Program-made: the position numbers and the translations under genes | Source of the DNA: Methylovulum sp. | GTDB lineage: Bacteria; Pseudomonadota; Gammaproteobacteria; Methylococcales; Methylomonadaceae | DNA length: 64,000 nucleotides | Direction of reading: 5' to 3' | Assembly (NCBI GenBank): GCA_028712695.1 | Contig: JAQTQZ010000001.1 | Span: forward strand, 141,776 to 205,775 | Shown: positions 18,431-27,148 of the stretch, piece by piece | How the letters are laid out: every line of letters starts with the position of its first letter | Position numbering within the stretch: the stretch's first letter is position 1 | The notes under the pieces: model-generated | What the model was told of the DNA's origin: nothing | The model's database searches: none | What the model saw: only the letters and a program-made list of their open reading frames with translations

Positions 18431-19912
18431 ATGAAAAAACTACTATTAAATATTGCTATTTTAAGTGTTTCAACACTTAACATCAGCAATGTCTTTGCCA
18501 CAGTGACGCAAGAGCCACATTCCTTAAACACCGACTTAAGAGCCATTATTATAATGAAGGGGTTGACGGGCGATCCCTTAAAAGGTCGGGTCATTCCTGA
18601 CATCCACAGTAAGCAAGCACAATTGGGGATGGATTTGTTTTACTCCAAATCATTGGGTGGTGATCAGGATTCAGCTTGCGTAACCTGTCATCATCCTGTA
18701 TTGGGAGGCGGCGACAGGCTGTCTTTATCTATTGGTGTTGAAGCAGACAACCCCGATCTATTAGGTTTTGGGCGTTCAAATACGGGGGCGGCCAGCAACC
18801 CTGAAGGCGGCCCGCCAGTGCCACGCAATGCACCGACTACGTTTAATATTGTCGCGTGGGATAAAGTTTTATTCCATGATGGCCGTGTGGAAAGCCTAGA
18901 TAAAATCGCCGGCAAAAACGGTGCTGGCCCGTTAGGTATCCGCACCCCTGATTCGGCATTCGGTACTGCAGATCCGCATTCAGGCAGAACCTTAACCCAG
19001 GCACAAGCCCGTTTTCCTGTCACGTCAGATGCCGAAATGAAAGGCTTTAACCATGAAACTTTCACTAACCGTACCATCCGTAACCTTTTAGCGGGCCGGC
19101 TTGGTGGCTTTGGCAAGGCGCAAAACGATTTGCCAGACACCAATTATTGGTTGACCAAATTTAGGGACGCCTATGGTAGGCCCACTGCGACCGCACAAGA
19201 ATTAATCACTTATAACAACATCGCTTTTCTTATTGGCGCTTATGAGCGCTCACAAGCGTTTGCCAATACGCCATGGAAAGCCTATGTGGCAGGCAATGAC
19301 GCTGCCATTAACAAGTCCGCCAAGCAGGGGGCGCTGCTATTTTTCCGTAGCAAAGCGGAAGGCGGCGCAGATTGCGCCAGTTGCCATAGCGGTGATTTCT
19401 TTACCGATGAGGATTTTTATAACCTTGCCATGCCGCAAATCGGTGCAGGCAAAGGCAACGGCGATGGTTCAGAAGATTTCGGCCGTTTCCGTGAAACCAA
19501 ACTGGAATCCGACAAATACGCGTTCCGTACCCCTACGTTAATCAATGTTTCCGTTACTGGGCCTTGGTCACATGCAGGTGCTTACACATCATTGGAGGAG
19601 GTTACTAAACATCACCTTAATCCTGCAAATGCCATCGCTAATTATGATTTTAACCAATTACGCCAAAGAGACATCCGCAATTTGGATAAAATGGTTGTCA
19701 ATACACAAAAAGCCTTAAATGCCAGCAGTTTTTTAGTCAAAAACATGGACTTAACCAATGATCAAGTCAATGATTTGGTCGCTTTCCTAAAAACTTTGAC
19801 TGACCCTTGCGTTAAAGACAGGAACTGTTTGGCACCTTGGATTCCTACCCCTAACACCGACCCTAATGGCCAGCAGTTAGACGCAGTCAGAAGGAATGGC
19901 AGTTTGCTGTAA
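18431..19912 (+). CDS. Di-haem cytochrome c peroxidase / MauG-family protein
   Basis: A 493-residue exported protein with a signal peptide (MKKLLLNIAILSVSTLNISN, then VFATV) and two c-type haem motifs: CVTCH near residue 82 and CASCH near residue 313. The layout (two CxxCH domains, FHDGRVESL after the first haem, FRTPTLINVSVTGPWSHAGA with a candidate distal ligand late in the chain) is that of the cytochrome c peroxidase/MauG superfamily. Longer than classic bacterial CcpA (about 330), closer to the surface-associated or MauG-like peroxidases seen in methanotrophs. Substrate (H2O2 reduction versus protein oxidation) cannot be decided. A terminator follows directly. Confidence 0.88.
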   Translation: MKKLLLNIAILSVSTLNISNVFATVTQEPHSLNTDLRAIIIMKGLTGDPLKGRVIPDIHSKQAQLGMDLFYSKSLGGDQDSACVTCHHPVLGGGDRLSLSIGVEADNPDLLGFGRSNTGAASNPEGGPPVPRNAPTTFNIVAWDKVLFHDGRVESLDKIAGKNGAGPLGIRTPDSAFGTADPHSGRTLTQAQARFPVTSDAEMKGFNHETFTNRTIRNLLAGRLGGFGKAQNDLPDTNYWLTKFRDAYGRPTATAQELITYNNIAFLIGAYERSQAFANTPWKAYVAGNDAAINKSAKQGALLFFRSKAEGGADCASCHSGDFFTDEDFYNLAMPQIGAGKGNGDGSEDFGRFRETKLESDKYAFRTPTLINVSVTGPWSHAGAYTSLEEVTKHHLNPANAIANYDFNQLRQRDIRNLDKMVVNTQKALNASSFLVKNMDLTNDQVNDLVAFLKTLTDPCVKDRNCLAPWIPTPNTDPNGQQLDAVRRNGSLL

Positions 19913-19928
19913 CCCACCGGTAAAACAC

Positions 19929-19962
19929 AAAAGGCGCAGTGGCTAAGCATTGCGCCTTTTTT
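19929..19962 (+). terminator. Rho-independent terminator after the peroxidase gene
   Basis: Hairpin AAAGGCGCA / TTGCGCCTTT with an 11-13 base loop, followed by T residues. Located 17 bases after the stop codon and also positioned to stop transcripts from the opposite strand. Confidence 0.75.
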
Positions 19963-19986
19963 ATGGCTAAAAAATTACCGGCTTCC

Positions 19987-20985
19987 CTATGAAAAATAAG
20001 CCTTGCCTAATTGGATTTGCCCAAGCCGCTCATGGATAGCGGCAGCAACCTCGCCAGTTGGGTCGGGGGGCGTATAGCGCCAAGGTTCGAAGTCTCCAGT
20101 GAGTAATTTGGCGGCGCCGTAGTCAATTAATTGGTGGATAATTTCCCGATGAAAGCATTCCGTGGCATTGGCGCTGAGATCGACCAATAACGGCTTTCCG
20201 GTAAACGCCGCTTCCGAACACATCGACAGTGAATCCCCCGTGACTATGAACACGTCAGCATGCGCCAGTAAGGCGTGGTAAAAATCGGTGGCGGTTTGTT
20301 GCCAATCAAAAAACAGGGGATTAAAACCGGAAAGTTCCGTTAACAACACGCTTAAGGCATCAACTGGAGTTCGTCGGCTGTTGGTGACCATCAAGCTGCC
20401 ACCTTGGGTATTCACTATTTGCGTAACCCGCCCGGCCAATTGACGGGCGTGGTCTGGGCTGAAACCATTACAGTAGCGGGTATTGCCGCCGACCAGTAAG
20501 GCCGTGATAGGTTTGGGCAGTTGATCGAAATAACCGGTATGTTGCCGGTAGGAGGCTGCTAAGCCTGCTTGGGTCAATTGATGGGGCACGCCGGTCATGG
20601 TGACAACATTGTCGCCAGTCAATTGGGGCGAGGCAATCAGGTCGTATTCGTGCAAACGGGGATGGGGTTGTTCGGGCAAAATAGACGCTAAATAAACATT
20701 AAATAAACAATCAGTAAATACCTGCCGTAAATCGGCGATTTCTGCGGTGGTTTCTTCGCCTGTACCACTGATCACCAATAGCGGCGTAGTATTTATGTTA
20801 GCCAGATATTTATGTTTAAGAGCTTGCTGGTAACCACTGGCATCGTCATTCGGTAACGGGATTGTTTGATAACCAAATCCCAAACGCTCGGCAAGTCCAA
20901 TCCGGGCATGCAGCTCGCCAGTATAGGCGCTATCCACAACCCAGACTAAAGGCTTCGGCTGCTTGCCTACGTTATCATTAGTCAT
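19987..20985 (-). CDS. ELM1-like (DUF1022) protein
   Basis: A 332-residue protein of the family named after plant mitochondrial fission protein ELM1; bacterial members have a GT-B-like two-domain fold and no proven reaction. Seen: VWVVDSAYTGELHARIGLAERLGFGYQTI at the N-terminus, a central TALLVGGNTRY, and late VFIVTGDSLSMCSEAAFTGKPLLVDL, which resembles the sugar-nucleotide pocket of GT-B enzymes. No signal peptide. Its ATG overlaps the TGA of the upstream flavoprotein gene by 4 bases, so the two are translationally coupled. Confidence 0.75.
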   Translation of the reverse strand: MTNDNVGKQPKPLVWVVDSAYTGELHARIGLAERLGFGYQTIPLPNDDASGYQQALKHKYLANINTTPLLVISGTGEETTAEIADLRQVFTDCLFNVYLASILPEQPHPRLHEYDLIASPQLTGDNVVTMTGVPHQLTQAGLAASYRQHTGYFDQLPKPITALLVGGNTRYCNGFSPDHARQLAGRVTQIVNTQGGSLMVTNSRRTPVDALSVLLTELSGFNPLFFDWQQTATDFYHALLAHADVFIVTGDSLSMCSEAAFTGKPLLVDLSANATECFHREIIHQLIDYGAAKLLTGDFEPWRYTPPDPTGEVAAAIHERLGQIQLGKAYFS

Positions 20986-21965
20986 CCTGTTTTCCTTATG
21001 TTGAAATCTTGGGCGGCAACCGCGCCATCGGCAATCGCCACAACCACTGCTTGATGCCTAGCATTGGCGACATCGCCTATTGCGTATAGCCAAGGTAAAT
21101 TAGTCCGTTTGTCGCTGCTGGTGCTGATATAACCACCGTGTTTATGTAATTTTGAAAATGCGGCAAACCCGTCCAGAAATTCGCTGTTGGGAGCAAAACC
21201 GATTCGGCCAAAAAGCCTGTCAACGCTAATCCATTGGTCGGCATGATTATTTTTTTTCAAGGCCACATCGATGCCTTGTTCCCGCAACCGGAATCCGGCG
21301 GCCTCTGTCCCGCCATATTCGGTTATGCGGCCTTGGCTGATTAGTGCGGACACTTCGGCGCGGACAGCTGGCTGGGCTGTTGCTGGAGAACGCATGATCA
21401 AGTGGACATGTGCACCGGCCATGGCAGTATCCTTGGCGGTAAAATAGGCATTATCGCCGCCGCCAATGACGGCAACCTGCCGGTCATTTAGTGCGGTCAA
21501 TTTATCGAGATGGTCGAGCGGGAAAAAGGACATTAAACCGGACTGATAGGCCGGTGCAAATCCTGGCAGGCCGCAGAACATTTCCGCACCTAAAGCCCTG
21601 ACACCCGTGGCAATAACAAGTGCTTGCACCGTTAGGGATTTGGCTTCGCTGTCACTTGCAAACTGTATTTGGTAACCGTCCGGCAAGGCTTCAATGGCAA
21701 GCAACTGGCTATTCAAACAAACTGAGGCCGATGTTTTAGCAATATGGCCGGCGTAACGTTTAGCCATTGCTGCGCTAGTGAGGTCGGGCAAACCCAGCAC
21801 CCAACGGTTGGCGCGATTGATGCCCAACAATTGCCCGCCCAATTGCCCGCCGCGCTCAATTATCACCGCTTGATGACCGAGTTGTGTTAGCCATAAAGCA
21901 CATGACATGCCTGCAACACCGCCGCCGACAATTCCGACTAACGGGCTGGACGGGGATTTGCCCAT
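20982..21965 (-). CDS. FAD-dependent oxidoreductase, thioredoxin-reductase-like without CxxC
   Basis: A 327-residue flavoprotein with two Rossmann motifs: GIVGGGVAGMSCALWL for FAD near residues 10-25 and VAVIGGGDNAYFTAKD for NAD(P)H near 165-180, plus ATGVRA and a C-terminal IGDVANARHQAVVVAIADG FAD motif. The fold order is that of low-molecular-weight thioredoxin reductases or ferredoxin-NADP reductases of that type, but the redox-active CxxC between the two FAD segments is missing. It therefore should not act as a classical thioredoxin reductase. Coupled by ATGA overlap to the ELM1-like gene. Partner and electron acceptor are unknown. Confidence 0.8.
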   Translation of the reverse strand: MGKSPSSPLVGIVGGGVAGMSCALWLTQLGHQAVIIERGGQLGGQLLGINRANRWVLGLPDLTSAAMAKRYAGHIAKTSASVCLNSQLLAIEALPDGYQIQFASDSEAKSLTVQALVIATGVRALGAEMFCGLPGFAPAYQSGLMSFFPLDHLDKLTALNDRQVAVIGGGDNAYFTAKDTAMAGAHVHLIMRSPATAQPAVRAEVSALISQGRITEYGGTEAAGFRLREQGIDVALKKNNHADQWISVDRLFGRIGFAPNSEFLDGFAAFSKLHKHGGYISTSSDKRTNLPWLYAIGDVANARHQAVVVAIADGAVAAQDFNIRKTG

Positions 21966-22286
21966 AAAAATAGTCCTGTTTTGAGGATAAGTTTTGCGTG
22001 GCTCACAGCCGCATACAATTTACCTTAAATAGGCCTGTATGCAAGTAAAACGACGATTAGCCACTGGCGGGCACTTGTTATCCAGTACCAAATGTTTTGG
22101 CAGGAAAGATGGGGGGGGCCGTTGCACTTTCTTGCGCTTTATTATCAACGCTAAAATTACATTTACAATAAACAAGGAGGTGTGCCAGAATCTGGCGGGC
22201 GCACATTAATGGCATATGGGCCGCACCGTGGCCATTGGCTTGCGCACGAACCCCAAGTTTTCCACGATTTTTAGAGGATATCCAAA
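21966..22286 (+). other. Long leader before the PEP-CTERM peptide gene
   Basis: About 320 bases without a gene. A near-perfect palindrome GCCAGAATCTGGC lies at about 22183-22195 inside a longer GTGTGCC...GGGCGCAC arrangement, and a GGGGGG run occurs near 22112. GAGG (22274-22277) is the likely ribosome site. The hairpin suggests a structured leader, but I cannot match it to a known RNA family. Confidence 0.4.
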
Positions 22287-22427
22287 ATGCGTAAGATCAT
22301 TTCTTTGTTGATGTTGTCCTTGGCAGCTAGCCCAGCTTTCGCAGCTCAAGTGCCAGAACCTGAGACATTTTCCCTGATTGCCATCGGTGCAGTTGGCTTG
22401 CTGTTGTCCCGCCGTAAAAGAAAATAA
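22287..22427 (+). CDS. Minimal PEP-CTERM sorting-signal peptide
   Basis: A 46-residue product consisting of a signal peptide (RKIISLLMLSLAASPAFA) followed almost immediately by a complete PEP-CTERM tag: VPEPE, hydrophobic helix TFSLIAIGAVGLLL, and basic SRRKRK end. PEP-CTERM signals are recognised by exosortase, which cleaves and redirects exported proteins, usually in exopolysaccharide-producing bacteria. Here there is essentially no mature domain between the two signals. AGAGG sits 10 bases before ATG, and a strong terminator follows, so it looks like a real monocistronic gene. Too short for default gene callers. Confidence 0.8.
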   Translation: MRKIISLLMLSLAASPAFAAQVPEPETFSLIAIGAVGLLLSRRKRK

Positions 22428-22434
22428 CCCGTTG

Positions 22435-22465
22435 GGTGGGCTAACTTTTTTAGCCCACTTTTTTT
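22435..22465 (+). terminator. Rho-independent terminator after the PEP-CTERM peptide
   Basis: GTGGGCTAA and TTAGCCCAC form a 9-bp stem followed by a run of T, 8 bases after the stop. Confidence 0.9.
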
Positions 22466-22837
22466 AAGATACGCCCGCCATTAATACACCTCCCAGTATT
22501 ATTTCCAAAAACGCAAATGCACAGCCAATCGCCTCGCGGCAATTTCTTCGCCACCCCTTACACGGCATGTAATACGCCAATTGAGCCTTGTTATTTGCCC
22601 CAACATGAAATATGCCCCCTTGGGTTTCAGAACTGCCGTGCACTTGGAAATGGCTTCCTCTAAATAGAAATTTAGAGATCAGCATCGGTCACAAAGTTGA
22701 GGCCTTGGCGAATAACCCCTATCATCCTCAAAAACCATGCAACTTTAAAACGCCTCGCACGGTATTTATTGCAGGGCTATGGCAATAGGCCACATACCTT
22801 TGTGCCCCCTTTTTTTATATTCCTTTGGAGAATGGTT
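22466..22837. other. Intergenic region before the DUF6781 gene
   Basis: About 370 bases. A minus-strand open frame (22464-22685) starts inside the region without a ribosome site and runs into the terminator; I do not accept it as a gene. An upstream in-frame extension of the next gene also looks non-coding. Confidence 0.4.
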
Positions 22838-23470
22838 ATGACTGAAACAGACCCGCATCAAGATGTTAAAAATGCCGTTAGCGCTGCGGTAAAATCCGGT
22901 ACTGGTGTCCATCAACAAATCAAGGACATTACCCTGAAGGTGTTGACCAAACGGCAACTGGATTTGGAAAACATCAAAAGCGTCACTGAAGCCGTTGGTG
23001 ACGGCATTAATGAGGGCATAGCCACTCAGGGCGAGCATGCCAAAGAAATCTTTACGCAGGCAGCGACGGCATTAGATGACGCATTGGCGATTGCGGCAGA
23101 AGCATCAAAACTGGCTATTGAAGAGGCTGTGTCCAAAGCATCGGACTATTCCCGACATGATCTTGATAGTGCAATCAAGGACTTGCAGGCTATGGAAGGG
23201 TCGTTTCTCGATACCCTGAAGACAATGGCTAAAGGCAGCAACCACCTGGTTACTGACATCGTCAGTGACTTTATTGCCCATACCGAGCAAAGCGGAACTG
23301 CAGTTGGCAAACAAACGTCAATTGCCTTGGACGCGCTGAAAAACTTGCCGCAGATTAGCAAAGAAATAATCGTTTCAAGCACTGCTGCCACGGCGTCCAC
23401 CTTGGCGCAAATAGCCAGCGGCATTTTATTGGGCATCGCGGAAAGCTTTCAGCCCCATTCTAAAAAATAA
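22838..23470 (+). CDS. DUF6781-type helical, phasin-like protein
   Basis: A 210-residue, Ala-rich, almost wholly helical protein. The start at ATG 22838 is chosen because TTTGGAG ends 7 bases upstream; a longer frame begins at 22697 but its extra residues look non-coding. The sequence has repeating Ala/Glu/Lys helices (EIFTQAATALDDALAIAAEA) and a central KDLQAMEGSFLDTL, reminiscent of phasins and DUF6781 proteins. The last 20 residues are more hydrophobic (LAQIASGILLGIAESF). It ends 15 bases before the UbiB-like kinase gene and is likely co-transcribed with it. Function unknown. Confidence 0.65.
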   Translation: MTETDPHQDVKNAVSAAVKSGTGVHQQIKDITLKVLTKRQLDLENIKSVTEAVGDGINEGIATQGEHAKEIFTQAATALDDALAIAAEASKLAIEEAVSKASDYSRHDLDSAIKDLQAMEGSFLDTLKTMAKGSNHLVTDIVSDFIAHTEQSGTAVGKQTSIALDALKNLPQISKEIIVSSTAATASTLAQIASGILLGIAESFQPHSKK

Positions 23471-23485
23471 CGTCAGCGGCACATT

Positions 23486-25162
23486 ATGTTGTGGGAAATG
23501 TTAAACGCAGTCAGGGATTTGGGCAGGATCCATGATATTGCATCGGTGTTGATCCGTTATGGATTTGGTGGTTTTGTCCGTGGCCTGGGGATGGGCGAAG
23601 TGCTGGAACGCGCCGGCAAGGTGCTGCGTTGGGAACACGTGGATGACTATGTGAAACTCGACACCCCGCAACGTATCCGCCGCGTCTTGGAAGAGTTGGG
23701 ACCCACTTTCATTAAATTGGGGCAAATCTTGGCAACGCGCGTCGATTTGTTCCCGTCCCAATATATCACCGAGCTTGAAAAACTTCAGGACCAAGCACCT
23801 CCCGTCCCCTTTGACGAATTGCTGCCGCAACTTGAGGAAGACCTTGGCGGCCATATTGATGATTTTTTTTTGGACGTCGAAAGACAGCCTCTTGCTGCCG
23901 CATCAATCGCCCAAGTACATAAAGCCATACTCAAGGACGGCACGCCCGTCATTTTGAAAATCCGCAGGCCCGGCCTGCGCAAAATCATTGAAGCCGATTT
24001 ACGCCTATTACAACGCATCGCTGATATTGCCGAATCGGAATCACCCGATATTCGCCGGTTTCATCCGAATGAAGTCCTTCGCCAGTTTAACCAATCATTA
24101 CGCCGGGAACTCGACCTTGGCGCAGAATGCAGGAATGCGGAACGGGTGGCCGCCAACCTAGCGGAGGATACCAACATCATGATCCCTAAAGTTTATTGGC
24201 AATGGACTGGCGAACGGCTTAATGTCCAGGAGTATATCCAAGGCATTCAAGGCAGGGATCTCACGGCACTGGACAAAGCGGGGCTGGACAGGAAACTGTT
24301 GGCTGACCGTGGCATTAGGGCGGTCATGAAAATGATCATGGAAGACGGCTTTTTTCATGCCGACCCGCATGCCGGCAACGTGTTTTATCTGGCAGATAAC
24401 AAACTGGCCTTTATCGATTTTGGCATGGTCGGCCGTTTGACCGAAGAGCGTAGGGAGCAGGTTGTCAGCCTTCTGTACGGCATGACCAACCACTTGCCGA
24501 CCAAAGTCGCCGAGATACTTGAAGATTGGTCTGACAATATCTATACCGATGAACAAATGCTGACCATTGATATAGAAGCCTTTGTCGACCAGTACAGCTC
24601 GCTGGCGCTAAAGGACTTAAGCGTTACCGCCATGATGGGCGACCTGATGGCGATATTAAGGGACCATAACCTGATACTTCCCGCCGATCTAGCCTTGTTA
24701 ATCAAAGCGTACATCACATTGGACGGTCTCGGCAGGCAACTCAATCCGGAATTTAACATCTTGGTTTTTGCGTCCCCCTACGTCCAAAATATCATGATGG
24801 AACGCTACAGGCCGGAGGCCATCGCCAGACGGGGCTGGCGTAACCTAATCAGTGTCGCTGATCTGCTATCCACTTTACCAAAAGACCTGCGCAAACTGTT
24901 ACGCGCCTCCAGAAAAGGTGCCGTACAAGTTGATGTCACCGTTAGGCGGCTCGACCACTATGTCAATAGTATTGATAACGCCATTAGCCGGTTAACCATG
25001 GGAATCGTGACCGCCGCGCTCATTATTGGCTCTTCAATCATCATGACGGTAAAAGGCGGCCCTGAAATAATGGGTTTACCCGCCTTTGGATTATTGGGCT
25101 ACACATTTGCCACGATAGGTGGAATCTGGCTGCTGCTTTCCATTTGGAAAAGTGGGCAGTAA
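23486..25162 (+). CDS. ABC1/UbiB-family atypical kinase
   Basis: A 558-residue membrane-associated protein of the AarF/UbiB/ADCK family, ATPases that support ubiquinone biosynthesis and lipid handling. Motifs in order: KxGQ (KLGQILATRVDLFPSQYI, about residue 77), the Ala-rich nucleotide loop AAASIAQVHKA (about 137-147), VILKIRRPG, the catalytic FFHADPHAGN (about 290) and metal-binding AFIDFGMVG. Two hydrophobic C-terminal helices (about 505-525 and 535-552) anchor it. Not next to ubiE/ubiJ, so whether it is the quinone-dedicated UbiB or a paralogue is open; the DUF6781 partner upstream hints at a paralogue. Confidence 0.88.
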   Translation: MLWEMLNAVRDLGRIHDIASVLIRYGFGGFVRGLGMGEVLERAGKVLRWEHVDDYVKLDTPQRIRRVLEELGPTFIKLGQILATRVDLFPSQYITELEKLQDQAPPVPFDELLPQLEEDLGGHIDDFFLDVERQPLAAASIAQVHKAILKDGTPVILKIRRPGLRKIIEADLRLLQRIADIAESESPDIRRFHPNEVLRQFNQSLRRELDLGAECRNAERVAANLAEDTNIMIPKVYWQWTGERLNVQEYIQGIQGRDLTALDKAGLDRKLLADRGIRAVMKMIMEDGFFHADPHAGNVFYLADNKLAFIDFGMVGRLTEERREQVVSLLYGMTNHLPTKVAEILEDWSDNIYTDEQMLTIDIEAFVDQYSSLALKDLSVTAMMGDLMAILRDHNLILPADLALLIKAYITLDGLGRQLNPEFNILVFASPYVQNIMMERYRPEAIARRGWRNLISVADLLSTLPKDLRKLLRASRKGAVQVDVTVRRLDHYVNSIDNAISRLTMGIVTAALIIGSSIIMTVKGGPEIMGLPAFGLLGYTFATIGGIWLLLSIWKSGQ

Positions 25163-25565
25163 TCATGGCAAATTGTCAGCCAGTGCCTCCACGGATGTGC
25201 GTTAGCCATGGATAAAATCCATCGGCTTGACATCGGCAGGTGGTTTTTCTTTTGTCATGAGGTGAAGATCCATCAACACTACAAATTTAACCACTATCAG
25301 ATACTTTGTGCTGGGAGGGTAAAACAGATATGCCAAATGAAACTGCGCAAGTTTTAAGTTTAATGGGTGTCGTGGATTTGTGGTGAGTTTTTGTCGATAA
25401 AATCATTGTTAGTACAATTGGCATAGCGGGTCGTGATGAGTTAGAATTGCACACTTTATTTGTGATTATTTTTATAAAAACAGTGTTTGCTTTTGCATCG
25501 CTTGAAATCATTCCCTTGATAAAAGCAAACAAGAGTTTCACCATTATCGAAGAAGGGGCTGCTCC
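25163..25565 (+). other. Promoter/leader region of the cytochrome oxidase operon
   Basis: About 400 AT-rich bases with no gene. It contains an inverted repeat (25485-25530) described separately. An AAGGGG stretch at about 25553-25558 can act as ribosome site for the GTG at 25566. Confidence 0.45.
25485..25530 (+). promoter_or_regulatory. Inverted repeat in the coxB leader
   Basis: GTTTGCTTTT at 25485-25494 pairs perfectly with AAAAGCAAAC at 25521-25530, separated by 26 bases, 35 bases before the coxB start. It could be a regulator site or an mRNA hairpin. Confidence 0.35.
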
Positions 25566-27092
25566 GTGAACAAATCAAAGCAACTATTCGCAAGTTTGGT
25601 CTTAATGGCAGTATGTCTTGAGACAGCACAGGCGGATTATAAGCTCAACTTAATGCAAGGGGTCACAAAGGTCAGCAATGACATTTACGACCTGCACATG
25701 CTGATTTTGTGGATCTGTGTATTCATAGGTATTGCCGTATTTGGTGCCATGTTTTACTCGATCTATCATCATCGTAAATCCAGGGGACATCAAGCGGCGC
25801 AATTCCACGAAAATACCACCGTTGAAATTATCTGGACTATTATCCCCACGTTAATTTTAGTGGGTATGGCAATACCTGCCACAAAGACGTTGTTGGAATT
25901 GGATGATGTACAAGATTCCGATATGTCCATTAAAGTCACCGGTTGGCAATGGAAGTGGGAATATGAATACCTGGACAATGGCATTCATTTCTTTAGTAGC
26001 TTAGACGAAGCTAGCAATAAAGCCCGTCAGGTTGGTTCAGGAATAGACCCCCGATCGGTTCCTAATTATCTGTTAAATGTTGATCATCCGTTAGTTATCC
26101 CAACTAAAAAGAAAATACGCTTTTTGTTTACGGCGGCAGATGTAATCCACTCGTGGTGGGTACCCGCGCTAGGTTGGAAAAAAGATGCTAACCCTGGCTT
26201 TATCAATGAGGCTTGGACTAATGTCGAAAAAGCTGGCACTTATCGTGGCCAATGTACAGAGTTGTGCGGTAAAGACCATGGCTTTATGCCTATCGTATTG
26301 ATTGCTATGGAACAGCCCGACTACGATGCCTGGGTTAAGAAAACCCAAGCGGAAGCAAAAAAAGGCCCTGATTTGAACGACCAAAGCCATGATGAGTTGG
26401 TTAGCAAAGGGGCTGCGGTTTACAGCAAAAATTGTTCTACTTGTCATTTACCTGATGGTAAAGGCGTGCCCGGCGCGTTTCCTGCCATTACCGGTAGTGC
26501 GGTTGTTAAAGGGGATATTAAAGCCCAAACCGATTTAATTTTAAGCGGAAAAGGCGGTATGCCTGCTTTCGGTAAAATGTTGAAAGCCGATGAATTGGCG
26601 CAAGTCATTAGCTACACGCGTAATGCTTTAGGTAATAGTGTCGGTGATGAAATACAAGCTAAAGCGGTGCAAGAATTGTTGCCTCAAGGAACATCAGATA
26701 AAACACCTAAAACCGCCCCCGTAGCAGCTCCTGAAAAAGCAGAACCTATTGCGGAGATGGCTAAAGACGAATTAGTTACTTTAGGTAAGTCCGTTTACGA
26801 CACTAACTGTGCATCATGCCATCAAGCAGAAGGGCAAGGTATGCCGCCGATGTTCCCTGCTTTAAAAGGTAGTGCCGTTGTTACGGGTGATCTTAATGTC
26901 CAAGTTGATTTGATGTTGAACGGAAAGGGCATGATGCCAGGTTTCGGGCACACACTGTCAGCTACTGATTTTGCCGCTGTTGTCACTTTTACACGCAATG
27001 GCCTAGGTAATGCGGTTGGTGATTTTATCCAGCCCTCTGCAATTCAGAAACTGCAAGCCGCGTTGCCAGCAGCACAGGATGATGAAGATTAA
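25566..27092 (+). CDS. coxB: Cytochrome c oxidase subunit II fused to two cytochrome c domains
   Basis: Accepts electrons and passes them through the CuA centre to subunit I. 508 residues starting at GTG. Signal peptide, two membrane helices (about 43-65 and 85-105), and the CuA domain: [11 protein letters not shown] and [12 protein letters not shown] supply the His, Cys, Cys, His and Met ligands (about 195-240). After a linker come two class I cytochrome c domains, CSTCH (about 295) and CASCH (about 418), each with a distal MPxFG or MPGFG methionine. caa3 oxidases usually carry one such domain; two in tandem is unusual. First gene of the cox operon. Confidence 0.93.
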   Translation: MNKSKQLFASLVLMAVCLETAQADYKLNLMQGVTKVSNDIYDLHMLILWICVFIGIAVFGAMFYSIYHHRKSRGHQAAQFHENTTVEIIWTIIPTLILVGMAIPATKTLLELDDVQDSDMSIKVTGWQWKWEYEYLDNGIHFFSSLDEASNKARQVGSGIDPRSVPNYLLNVDHPLVIPTKKKIRFLFTAADVIHSWWVPALGWKKDANPGFINEAWTNVEKAGTYRGQCTELCGKDHGFMPIVLIAMEQPDYDAWVKKTQAEAKKGPDLNDQSHDELVSKGAAVYSKNCSTCHLPDGKGVPGAFPAITGSAVVKGDIKAQTDLILSGKGGMPAFGKMLKADELAQVISYTRNALGNSVGDEIQAKAVQELLPQGTSDKTPKTAPVAAPEKAEPIAEMAKDELVTLGKSVYDTNCASCHQAEGQGMPPMFPALKGSAVVTGDLNVQVDLMLNGKGMMPGFGHTLSATDFAAVVTFTRNGLGNAVGDFIQPSAIQKLQAALPAAQDDED

Positions 27093-27148
27093 GTCTATGA
27101 TTTTCTTTGTCAGTTAACTCTTTTTTAAGTATTTTTGAGGTATAAACT

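Noticed and set aside
22464..22685. Minus-strand 73-codon open frame
   Set aside because: It lacks a ribosome site, overlaps a terminator and has no recognisable composition or family.
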